A stretch of 64,000 bases of DNA from Closterium sp. Naga37s-1 (taxonomy: Eukaryota > Streptophyta > Zygnematophyceae > Desmidiales > Closteriaceae). The notes beneath the pieces are model-generated. The model searched no databases, was not told the DNA's origin, and saw nothing but the letters and a program-made list of their open reading frames with translations. The stretch spans positions 1,694,501 through 1,758,500 of the forward strand of contig CANJKZ010000172.1 in assembly GCA_947471745.1 (NCBI GenBank), given 5' to 3'. A program made the position numbers and the translations under genes. This document shows positions 1 to 8,769 of this stretch, piece after piece; the stretch's first letter is position 1; each line of letters begins with the position of its first letter.

Positions 1-190
1 CGTGTGGGTGCTACGCCTGGGGGTGCTGAGCCTGAGGGTGCTACTACTCGGGGTGCTGAGCCTGGGGGTGCTGAGCCTGGGGGTGCTACTACTGGGGGTG
101 CTGAGCCTGGGGGTGCTGAGCCTCGGGGTGCTACGCCTGGAGGTGCTGAGCCTGGGGGTGCGGAGCCTGAGGGAGCTGGGCCTGCTCGTG
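1..190 (+). repeat. 15-bp tandem repeat in the integrase-RT linker of A
   Basis: Units such as GCTGAGCCTGGGGGT repeat about a dozen times and encode GGAEP/GGATP pentapeptides. The same kind of repeat sits at the matching place in H2 (about 49800-49985). Confidence 0.85.
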
Positions 191-2841
191 TGGCGTCTGG
201 CGGTGCTGAGCCTGGAGGTTCTCCGGGTGCTTCGTCTCGGCGGGAGCCACTCTCTCCACAGGAGCTGCGCGAGTGGTTTGCCCGGCGCTGGAGGCGTGCT
301 GCTGGAGCTGGAGGTTCTTCGGCTGCTGAGGGTGCTGGTGCCGCGGGTCCCGGAGGTGCTCGTACTGGGAGTACTGGAGCTGCTGGGCCTGCGGGTACGA
401 CTGGAGCTGGAGCTGCTGAGGGTGTTGACGCTGAGGCTACTACTGTCGGTCCTGGAGGCGGTCCTGCTGGGGGTGCTACTGGTGCTGCTGGAGGTACTGG
501 AGCTGGAGGTGCTGCTGGCGCTGGTGCTGCCGCTGGGGGTACTGGTGCTGTCCCTGCTGTGTCTGGAGTCGCCACGCGGCCTCGGCCGTACTTCGTTCCG
601 CTCCTTCAGCAGGTTCTTGGTCTCCCGCCTTCTACTGGTCCTCCTCCTCCCTTAGAGTGTCCACAGCCTGTCCCGTCACAGTTACAGTTACAGCCGGCCT
701 CCCCACTGCCCGCTCCTTCTCCTTACACTGGTCCTACTGGAGGTCTTGCTGAGCGTCGTGAGCCTGCGTCTCGCCCTGCGTCGCCTGTCCGTCCTGCTCG
801 CACTAGTGGTCGTGGTTCGCGTCAGCGTCCTCCTCCTGTCCCTGGCACGCACCGGATGTCTCTGCGTCCGTCCACTGCTCCTCTGCGTGCCCCTTTGCCT
901 TCTCCTCCTGAGTCCTCTCTTCCTGCTCTTCCCGACCCGGAGTCGGACTCTCTTCGTGCTGCCAGTCCTACTGTCACGCGTCTCCTTGCTACTGTCGTCA
1001 CTGACACTTCCTTTGAGTCCACTGCTGCGTCTGCCCTAGTTGCTGAGCTCGTCGACTTTGCTGCTCGCTGTCGTCTAGACTACGCTGCTAGTCTTGTCGA
1101 TGAGTCTGAGTCTGTCTGTCCTCCGTCCGTCGGGGGTGAGTGTGCCCTTGGCACGAACGTCCTTGAGGACAGGCAGGAGGAGTTCCAGTGTTTGGCTGCT
1201 GCTTCACCTCATCTCGTGTCCGTACTGCTTAACCCTGAGGGAGACCCGGATGCACTTGACATCCCGACTCCGCGCTCTTACGCGGAGGCGATAGAGGGTC
1301 CCTACTCCTCTCAGTGGCAGGCAGCTATGGACACAGAGATGGCTTCCTGGAAGTCCACAGGCACCTACGTTGACGAGGTTCCCCCGCCTGGGGCGAACAT
1401 CGTCAGTGGCATGTGGATTTTCAGGGTGAAGCGACCGCCGGGTTCTCCGCCTGTCTTCAAGGCGCGTTACGTGGCTCGTGGCTTCAGTCAGCGGCAGGGA
1501 GTTGACTACTTTCAGACCTTCTCTCCCACCCCGAAGATGACCACTCTTCGGGTACTGCTGCACATAGCTGCTCACCGCGACTACGAGCTGCACTCTCTTG
1601 ACTTCAGCACTGCTTTCTTGCAGGGCAGCCTGCACGAGGAGATCTGGCTGCGTCGCCCACCTGGCTTCACTGGGTCTTTTCCTCCTGGCACCCAGTGGAG
1701 CCTCCGGCGGCTAGTCTACGGTCTCCGCCAGGCACCGCGTGAGTGGCACGACACACTGAGGACTACACTTGCGGCTCTTGGGTTTGCTCCCTCTACTGCC
1801 GACCCGTCGCTGTTTCTGCGCACCGACACTTCTTTGCCGCCGTTCTACATCCTCGTGTACGTCGACGACTTGGTCTTTGCCACAGCTGACACTGCTGGAC
1901 TCGCCCACGTGAAGTCCGAGCTGCAAAAGAGACACACGTGCACAGACCTGGGTGAACTGCGCAGCTACCTTGGCTTGCAGATCACCCGGGACAGAGCACG
2001 CCGCACCATTACCCTGACTCAGTCACACATGGTGCAGCAGGTCCTTCAGCGCTTCGGCTTCACGTACTCCTCGCCTCAGGCCACTCCTCTGCCTACTCGC
2101 CACTCGCTCTCAGCTCTGCCTTCGGATGAGTCCGTAGAGTCGAGTGGCCCGTACCCAGAGCTTGTTGGCTGCCTCATGTACCTGATGACCTGCACACGAC
2201 CTGACCTTGCATACCCTCTTAGCATTCTCGCACGCTATGTTGCTCCTGGGAGACACAGACCGGAGCACATGGCTGCAGCGAAGAGGGTGTTGCGCTACTT
2301 GTGCAGTACGTCGGGCATGGGGCTTGTGCTTGGAGGGCAGAGTCCAGTGGTCCTCACTGGGCACGCAGACGCTTCTTGGGCTGACGACCAGGCTACGCAG
2401 CGGTCGTCACAGGGTTACACCTTCAGCCTTGGTTCCGGCTCTGTTTTGTGGCGGGCTACCCGCTCGTCTTCTGTTCTCGGCTCCAGTTGTGAGGCTGAGA
2501 TCTACGCCGGGGCCATGGCTGCACAGGAGCTTCGCTGGCTCACCTACCTGCTGACTGACCTCGGAGAGCCGCCTCGTTCTCCTCCAGTGCTGTACGTAGA
2601 CAACAAGGCCATGCTGGCCTTGTGTCGAGAGCAGAGACTGGAGCACAGAACGAAGCACATTGCTCTCCGCTACTTCCTTGCTCGTGAGCTACAGCAGCGT
2701 GGTCAGCTGCGGCTTGCGTACGTGGCCTCTCAGGCCAACACTGCTGATATCTTCACCAAGGCACTTGCGCCTTGTGATCATCAGCGCTTCTGTACTCAGC
2801 TGGGTCTTGTGCCTACCTTGCCTCACTTGCTCACCCCTTGA
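4..2841 (+). CDS. copia Pol C-terminal part: linker, reverse transcriptase, RNase H
   Basis: This open frame of 945 residues is entered from outside the window. Residues 1-65 are pentapeptide-type repeats (GGAEP, GGATP). An SPQELREWFARRW motif follows near residue 85. The reverse transcriptase runs from about residue 430 to 680 and contains the copia signature FSPTPKMTTLRVLLHIAA and the catalytic YVDD. RNase H ends the protein, with DASWADDQ and a TADIFTKAL-type end. In the family these domains copy the element RNA into DNA inside a virus-like particle. It is an element gene, not a host gene. Confidence 0.9.
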   Translation: MGATPGGAEPEGATTRGAEPGGAEPGGATTGGAEPGGAEPRGATPGGAEPGGAEPEGAGPARVASGGAEPGGSPGASSRREPLSPQELREWFARRWRRAAGAGGSSAAEGAGAAGPGGARTGSTGAAGPAGTTGAGAAEGVDAEATTVGPGGGPAGGATGAAGGTGAGGAAGAGAAAGGTGAVPAVSGVATRPRPYFVPLLQQVLGLPPSTGPPPPLECPQPVPSQLQLQPASPLPAPSPYTGPTGGLAERREPASRPASPVRPARTSGRGSRQRPPPVPGTHRMSLRPSTAPLRAPLPSPPESSLPALPDPESDSLRAASPTVTRLLATVVTDTSFESTAASALVAELVDFAARCRLDYAASLVDESESVCPPSVGGECALGTNVLEDRQEEFQCLAAASPHLVSVLLNPEGDPDALDIPTPRSYAEAIEGPYSSQWQAAMDTEMASWKSTGTYVDEVPPPGANIVSGMWIFRVKRPPGSPPVFKARYVARGFSQRQGVDYFQTFSPTPKMTTLRVLLHIAAHRDYELHSLDFSTAFLQGSLHEEIWLRRPPGFTGSFPPGTQWSLRRLVYGLRQAPREWHDTLRTTLAALGFAPSTADPSLFLRTDTSLPPFYILVYVDDLVFATADTAGLAHVKSELQKRHTCTDLGELRSYLGLQITRDRARRTITLTQSHMVQQVLQRFGFTYSSPQATPLPTRHSLSALPSDESVESSGPYPELVGCLMYLMTCTRPDLAYPLSILARYVAPGRHRPEHMAAAKRVLRYLCSTSGMGLVLGGQSPVVLTGHADASWADDQATQRSSQGYTFSLGSGSVLWRATRSSSVLGSSCEAEIYAGAMAAQELRWLTYLLTDLGEPPRSPPVLYVDNKAMLALCREQRLEHRTKHIALRYFLARELQQRGQLRLAYVASQANTADIFTKALAPCDHQRFCTQLGLVPTLPHLLTP

Positions 2842-3048
2842 CCTTGTTTGTACTGTTGCATATATATATACACCTGCTCTTGCTTGTCTAGCCTTATATA
2901 TATATGTAATCCTGCATGTGAACTGGCCTTGTGGCCTTGAACTTGTGCTCGGAATGTGTGGTGACTTTGTGATCCACCCTGAGCTTGCTTTGCTTTGCTT
3001 GACTGGTCTTGTGACCCCTTGTTCTCCCCCACTTTGCCTATGGGGGTG

Positions 3049-3173
3049 TGTCAGATTTATATGACATAGCTACTGTAGGCTATAGTGGGGTAGCACATAT
3101 GGGGTACAGTTTTCTAGGGTTTGTATTTGTACCCAACTTTCCCTTAGTCAATCCATTCTCGTTCAGTTTCTCA
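3049..3173 (+). repeat. 3' LTR of A
   Basis: It begins TGTCAGATTTATATGACATAGC directly after the purine tract and ends in CA. It is 125 bp long, and its sequence is close to the 129-bp LTRs of element D. It contains a telo-box (TAGGGTTT) at 3115-3122. Confidence 0.85.
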
Positions 3174-4055
3174 TGTAGTTGCAAATGCAATTGTGCGTCA
3201 GCTTTTAGAGGCACAAGTTCGAATTCTGCCACGCTGTTTGTATCAGACTCGCATCCTGACATGTTATTCAGGGGAGAGGAGAGAATTACCGCGACACGGG
3301 CTTGGGCACCGGGAATTTTTGTTATCGCGTGCCAATATTTTTATAGCCCAAACCGCGAGGCAGCAATCACAAAAACAGAAGCTGAGACAGCAGGAGTAGC
3401 AAGCAAAGCCGAGGCACACATCTCAAAGATGGGGAAAAACATAGTACTTGAGGAGGCGGCGATAGCGCTGAGACAAGAATCGATCTTAGTGAGACGCATC
3501 TCAGGGCGCTATGGCGACTATGGCAGGGCGCGACTGGCGGCTAAGGCAGGGCGCGTCGGGTCACTCAAGGGGCGGGGAAGGGGCACGCTAGGGGCCGGTC
3601 GATAGGGTGCTGCTAGGTCGCACTAGGGGCGCGCTAGGGGCGCACTAGGGGCGCGCCTAGTAGCGCACTAGGGGTGCGTGCTAGTGAACACCAGAGGCGG
3701 GCTATGATAGAAGAAGCGGAAGCGGCAACCTAACTTACTTATCATGCCTTGTCAGGGATGGTGGATCACTAACATGAGGGCATAGAGGGTTCATAAGTAC
3801 CAAATATGTACACTATAAACAGTAACCCTGCCTAGCCTACAATAAACAAAAATATTAACTCGCATAATGTCCTTTCGTTGTTGTGCAGGCGGCGACGATT
3901 TTAGCTTCCGTGGACGAAAGAGTTATGAGCTCTTGCTTGCTCGACTGCCAAGAAACTGTTCCAACAGGCTCGAGACTGAATATACATATTTCGTACATGC
4001 ACGCATACCCGTGTGATTAGTGTCGACACAACCGAGAAGTGTTAGCTTAGACTGC
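3174..4055. other. no gene seen; GC-rich repeat patch
   Basis: Open frames here show no recognisable domain. About 3500-3700 is GC-rich with repeated units of the type AGGGGCGCGCT or AGGGGCGCACT. These resemble the GC-rich leaders of nearby copia elements, so the patch may be an old leader remnant. The rest is unremarkable. Confidence 0.5.
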
Positions 4056-4720
4056 GGATTTTTACGGTAGGTCTGCCCAATAGTAGGTGTCGATGAGGTA
4101 AGACGCTATAATTTTAAGTTCCCTGAGGTTCTCCCCTTCACGACGCTTCAAAGATTGAGCGATCTTGCGAGAAAAATAGGAGAGATTCATACGACAGGTT
4201 ACAACCACGAACATCAAATCGTCTAGCAGCGTCATGTCAGCAGAGGAGAGCCGTTCGCTGACTTCTAGCGAAGTAGAGCGATACAAGATAGCAGACGTAG
4301 CGATACTCTTGAAGGATTTGTAAGCGTGAGGTCGGTCTGCAACTCTACTTCAAATTAGGTCAAGATAGAATCTGTCGTGCTGATGTACATCAAATCATCA
4401 ACGTAGATGATTAGTAGAACAAAGGCGTCGTCATGGTCGAGTCGATACATTCCCAAATCATGTGGCAGCTGACGAAATCCATTATGAATTAGGCGCTTGT
4501 GAACATGCTGCTGCCATAATCGCGGAGTTTGTTATACTCCGTACAACAACTTTGTTGAGCTTTCAAAGTGGTGATAGGTCAATCACAGAAACGTACGGCT
4601 GTTCGACGAGAATGAAGGGGGCATAAAGGAACGCATTAGTTACATCGGTTTGCCGAAGCTTGAGCCAACAGCAGTTATGAGTGAGAGGAGAATGTGAAGC
4701 GACGTATGGTGTCTGGCGCG
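4056..4720 (-). mobile_element. old copia RT/RNase H relic
   Basis: Fragments on the minus strand match the polyprotein of element E. Examples are a CRMNLSYFSRKIAQSLKRREGENL-like stretch (4062-4286, compare E near 39050-39130) and an LPHDLGMYR...YVDDLM-like stretch (about 4380-4480). It is heavily decayed with many breaks, and no LTRs were found. It is clearly older than its neighbours. Confidence 0.7.
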
Positions 4721-4929
4721 AGCGAAAAAAAAAAATGTTCGATAAAATTGGGGTCTCATATTTACAATGTTAGGAAATTACGACTCTGATTGGTTCACGA
4801 CTGACAAAAAATGTGACGAGCGGGGGAAATATATGGGCGAAGTTCCAAAGTGTCAAGGCCAAAACCACACCTTTGGTACAGGGTTGGATTACATCCGCAC
4901 CTTGTAGGACAAGTTTGGCGGGATTGTAC

Positions 4930-5105
4930 TGTGAAGATAAGCAGTAGAAGAAGGCGCCATAGCTAGGAAAGCCCTTGCTAGGCAAGAAACAGTTTAGGCA
5001 AAGGGGGGGTTCACTAGCAGGAATGAGGATACAAATAGCAAACCCTAGAAGGGTTGTACTCGCTATAGAGCACCCCACTACAGGCTAGAGCATAACATTC
5101 TGACA
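4930..5105 (-). repeat. B outer LTR, left (3' LTR)
   Basis: On the minus strand it starts TGTCAGAATGTTATGC and ends CTTCACA. Telo-box AAACCCTA at 5040-5047. The purine tract and conserved 3' block follow at 5106-5215. Confidence 0.85.
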
Positions 5106-5215
5106 CACCCCCCATAGCCAAAGTGGGGTGTAATCAGCAGAGCAAGCAAAGCAGAACAAGCTCAGGGTGGATCACAATGTCACCACACATTCTGAGCACA
5201 AGTACAAGAAGCAAT
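5106..5215 (-). promoter_or_regulatory. conserved pre-LTR block in B
   Basis: The block carries the shared minus-strand string ending GATCCACCCTGAGCTTG, then CTTTG-type repeats, then CACTTTGGCTATGGGGGG. The same block precedes the 3' LTR in A, D, G, H1 and H2. It is likely a cis-acting RNA signal of the group (inference). Confidence 0.6.
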
Positions 5216-5749
5216 AGTTTAAAGTTCACAATTATGAGCAAAGCTAGAGGCTATCGCAGAGGGCAAGTGAGGAGGAGGAGGCGAGACTGTAAGAGGAGAG
5301 GAGATAGGAGGCGACGACTGAAGCTGCAGACACACGGGCAACAGGAGGCACACTGGCACAGCGGCTACCGGAACAGCGTCCCGGACTACTGGAGTAACTG
5401 GCCCCGCGGCTAAAAGTAGCGGCAGACGAGCAACGGACCCACGGGCGACTGGCACAGGTGGCTGCGACTGGGCTACCGGAGCAACTCCCCGGACTACAGG
5501 TGCTGCTGGCGACACGACGGCAACCTTCGTTCAACCTCCCCAAACAGTCCCACCCCCCCTGACACACACCCCCTGCTTCACCCCTAGCTCCACTCCCCCT
5601 TCACCCCCCTTAGTACCACTCCGACGGCTCCAACAGGTCCACCCCCCTCAGCGGCAGCTGCAGCACTGGGAGACGGAGGAGGAGGAGGAGCAGGGGACGG
5701 CACACAGAAGCTGCACCCCCATGCCCCCCACCCGCAAACCCTAATTCAG

Positions 5750-6340
5750 GAGAACGGGCAGTAGCAGGGGTGGGGCGCCATCAGAAGCACGGGGGACAGC
5801 GGGCAGCGCAGGGGCAGCGAAGAACGGGCCGCCCACGGGCCTGGCACAGCCGCCCGAACCGCGCGCAGGCGGCCCGAGCCGCGCGCGGGCCTGGCGCAGC
5901 CCGTACGGGCCGCGCGCGGGCCTGGCGCAGCCCGTACGGGCCGCGCGCGGGCCTGGCGCAGCCCGTACTGGCCGCGCGCGGGCCTGGCGCAGCCCGTACG
6001 GGCCGCGCGCAGGCTGTACGGGCCGCGCACAGGCCACGACGGGTGACGGGGGGCGACGCGCGGGTCCCCGTCGCCCGTCGCAGCGCCTCCCGGGAGCGAC
6101 GCGCTGCGTGACGGGGCAGAAACCCGCCGCGCGCCTCGGGGCGCACGGCGGGCAGAGAACCGCCGCGCGCCTCGGGGCGCACGGCGGGCAGAAAACCGCC
6201 GCGCGCCTCGGGGCGCACGGCGGGCAGAAAACCGCCGCACGCTCCGAGCGCGTGGCGGGATGAAAAATCCGTTGCACGCCACGGGGCGTGCAACACAGAG
6301 AGTAGCAGTAGCAGCGGAAGCAGTGAGGTGGGGCCCACAG
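5750..6340 (-). repeat. GC-rich tandem-repeat leader, B region b
   Basis: Two repeat types are visible: a roughly 36-bp unit around GCGCGCGGGCCTGGCGCAGCC (about 5880-6030) and a roughly 36-bp unit around CGCCTCGGGGCGCACGGCGG (about 6130-6240). The same repeats occur in element G (40900-41330). Long open frames across it are a by-product of composition. Confidence 0.75.
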
Positions 6341-6366
6341 GCCAGGAGCATATCGCTCTAATACCA

Positions 6367-6608
6367 TGTGAAAGTAGTAGGTAGAGTTAGGTGGGCTTGG
6401 GAGCCATAGCTTAGGAGCCTTGGTAGTTAAGTTCGAGAGGGAGGAGAGTGTCGAGAAAATTGTAAAGGAGAATGAGGGGTTCACTATAGGTTCAAGGGTA
6501 CAAATATGAAAGAAGAGAAGCAAGGTGCACCACCTAACAAGCAAGATAACTGCACTAAGTCTACATTGCAGGCAGTTATAAAGTGATGTATACAATAATA
6601 TTCTGACA
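6367..6608 (-). repeat. unlike middle LTR inside B
   Basis: This 242-bp sequence has the LTR ends TGTCAGAATATTATTG and CTTTCACA on the minus strand. A Met-type primer site reading TGGTATTAGAGCG lies on one side and a purine tract on the other. It differs from the 176-bp outer LTRs, and no partner copy is in the window. Confidence 0.7.
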
Positions 6609-7199
6609 CACCCCCTAACTGCCTGCAGTGAAGAACCATGTGCAGAAACACCCCCGGAAGGGGTACACCAAGCAGAGCGCAGCAGACAGAGAGGGCAAAT
6701 GAGGAGGAGAGACTGTGGAGGAAGAGAAGATGCGAGGCAACGACTGAAGCTGCAGAGGCACGGGCACAGGAGCGGCTGACTCAGTGGCTACCGAAGCAAG
6801 GGCGACGGACTACTGGAGTGACTGGCTCCGCGGCTATAGACGAGCGGCAGGAGCAACGGACCCACTGGCGACTGGTGCAACAGGCTCACTGGCTACCGAA
6901 GCAAGGGCGACGGACTACAGGCGCTGCAGGCGACACGACAGCTACCTTCACACAACCTCCCCCAGCTGCCCCACTCCCCTCTCACACACTCCCTGTTCAA
7001 ACCCTAGCTCCATTCCCACAGCACCCCCCTTAAACCCTAAACCCTAGGCTCCCACACACCCACCCCCCTCAGCGACAGCTGCAGCAGTGGGAGACGAGGG
7101 AGGAGGAGGAGCAAGGGGAGGAACACATAACCGCCACCCCCACGCCCGCCACCCCCGTGCTCGGCACCCCACACCCCCAGCACCACGGAATGCACGGGG

Positions 7200-7700
7200 G
7201 GGGGGGGGAACGGGATGGGCTGCAGGTGCGGGCTGCTCCAGGGGCGGCCGCTGCAGGTGCGGGCTGCTCCAGGGGCGGCTGCTGCAGGTGCAGGCTGCTC
7301 CAGGGGCGGCTGCTGCAGGTGAGGGCTGCTCCAGGGGCGGCTGCTGCAGGTGCGGGCTGCTCCAGGGGTGGCTGCTGCAGCGGCGGCTGCTCCAGGGGCG
7401 GCTGCTGCTGGGGCGGCTGCTCCAGGGGCTGCTGCTGCAGTGGCGGCTCCAGGGGCGGCTGCTGCAGTGACGGCTGCTCCAGGGGCGGCTGCTGCAGCGG
7501 CGGCTGCTCCAGGGGCGGCTGCTGCTGGGGCTGCTGCTGCAGTGGCGGCTCCAGGGGCGGCTGCTGCAGTGACGGCTGCTCCAGGGGCGGCGGCTCCAGG
7601 GGCGGCTGCTGCAGCGGCGGCTGCTCCAGGGGCGGCTGCTGCTGGGGCGGCTGCTGCTGGGGTGGCTGCTCCAGGGGCGGCTGCTGTTGCAAGGCAGGCC
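7200..7700 (-). repeat. GC-rich tandem-repeat leader, B region a
   Basis: Units of 15-36 bp around CTCCAGGGGCGGCTGCTGCAG are repeated about twenty times. A second set of units around GGGGCGGCAACGGGGCCGC follows at about 7790-7990. It is non-coding by appearance. Confidence 0.75.
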
Positions 7701-8190
7701 CGCGCGCTGCTGCAAAGCAGGCACGGGCGCAAGGGAGGCAGAGGCGGCGGCCAGGGGGGGGTGCGCCACGACGAGCAGGTGACAGGGCCACAAGGGGCGG
7801 CAACGGAGCCGCTAGGGGCGGCAACGGGGCCGCGAAGAGCGGCGACGGGGCCGCTAGGGGCGGCAACGGGGCCGCTAAAGGCGGCGACGGTGCCGAGATG
7901 GGGCGGCGACAGGGCCGCGAAGTGTGGCGACGGGGCCACTGAGGGTAGCGCGAGGGGCCGTGAGAGGAGCAGCGACGGGGCCGCGAAGAGGCCGTGAGGG
8001 GCCGAGAAGGGCAGCGTCGGGGCAGGAAGACGCCGCGCGTCCGGGGCGCACGGCGGGCGGAAAACCGCCACGCGCCCCGAGCGCGTGGCGGGAAGAAAAA
8101 AGTGTCGCGCGCCACGGGGCGCGCGACAGAAAAGAAAGCAGCGGAAGCACGTGGGGCCCACAGGCCAAGAGCGTAGTCGCTCTGATACCA

Positions 8191-8366
8191 TGTGAAGATA
8201 AGCAGTAGAAGAAGGCGACATAGCTAGGAAAGCCCTAGCTAGGCAAGAAACAGTTTAGGCAAAGGGGGGGTTCACTAGCAGGAATGAGGATACAAATAGC
8301 AAACCCTAGAAGGGTTGTACTCGCTATAGAGCACCCCACTACAGGCTAGAGCATAACATTCTGACA
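8191..8366 (-). repeat. B outer LTR, right (5' LTR)
   Basis: It is nearly identical to 4930-5105. Telo-box AAACCCTA at 8301-8308. The primer site TGGTATCAGAGCGACTACG begins directly beside it on the minus strand. Confidence 0.85.
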
Positions 8367-8371
8367 TGTAC

Positions 8372-8769
8372 TTTGTGCGACCAACCCCGACGATGAAAAC
8401 ACAGATCGCCTAGAGGAGAGACGTGACATGGAATAATCAAGTGCTAACATTCGCGAAGTTCGACTACATCTATTCATGCAGCAGTAGGAACATATATCCA
8501 AAGGCGTAAAACGAGAAAAACACCCCTAGCAGGGGTGGGCGAGTAAGAGGCCTGAGCAGCAGGAACGAGGCCTCTTGCCAATGCTCGTAACTAGGTTATC
8601 ATCCTCGTTTGTGACCGTTCCTCCTAGAGTTCAAAATTTTTGCAAAGTTCAGTGCCCAGTATATTTCTTCTCCCTGTTTCGCATTTTTAGCGAAATTGCG
8701 TGTGACCGCTGTTCTGTGTCAAGCGAGTCAACGATGCTCGCTTAGGGTAAGTGAGTATAGTCATCTGGA
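8372..8769. other. no gene seen; two adjacent hairpins
   Basis: This is the flank of B and of fragment C. It holds two perfect hairpins: CACCCCT-AGC-AGGGGTG (8521-8537), and AAGAGGCCT with its complement AGGCCTCTT around a 14-nt loop (8545-8576). Nothing else was recognised. Confidence 0.5.

Larger units (their letters stand above)
1..3173 (+). mobile_element. Ty1/copia element A, 3' part
   Basis: The 5' end lies outside the window. Parts seen in order are a Gly/Ala/Pro-rich repeat linker (to about 560), the copia reverse transcriptase (about 1290-2030, with the YVDD active-site motif near 1858), RNase H (about 2350-2830, with a TKHIALRYF motif), a 3' untranslated block, a purine tract reading TATGGGGGTG, and a short 3' LTR at 3049-3173. 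The polyprotein reads through in one frame up to its stop at 2841. The LTR resembles that of element D, so A and D are one family. No second LTR is in the window, so age cannot be judged. Confidence 0.93.
4930..8366 (-). mobile_element. B: chimeric double non-autonomous copia-like element
   Basis: Matching 176-bp LTRs (4930-5105 and 8191-8366, about two differences) are flanked by a perfect 5-bp target duplication TGTAC (4925-4929 and 8367-8371). In element orientation (minus strand) the order is LTR, Met-type primer site (8169-8190), internal region a, purine tract, a different 242-bp LTR (6367-6608), a second primer site (about 6344-6366), internal region b, purine tract, LTR. Each internal region has a GC-rich repeat leader and a homologous 350-bp segment (5230-5580 and 6660-6965). 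No gag, integrase or reverse transcriptase is recognisable, so movement would have needed proteins from relatives. The few LTR differences point to a young insertion. Confidence 0.8.

Noticed and set aside
3195-3240. tRNA-like 3' part (GTTCGAATTC with flanking pairs)
   Set aside because: Only a T-arm-like string is visible. No matching acceptor or anticodon arm could be placed, so no tRNA or SINE is called.
5741-6595. Arg/Ala/Pro-rich open frames in the B and G leaders
   Set aside because: Three overlapping frames are open at once over GC-rich tandem repeats, which is what composition alone produces.
7200-7700. CRISPR-like array of regular repeats
   Set aside because: The units are contiguous GC-rich tandem repeats of changing length with no unique spacers, and the context is a eukaryotic retroelement leader.
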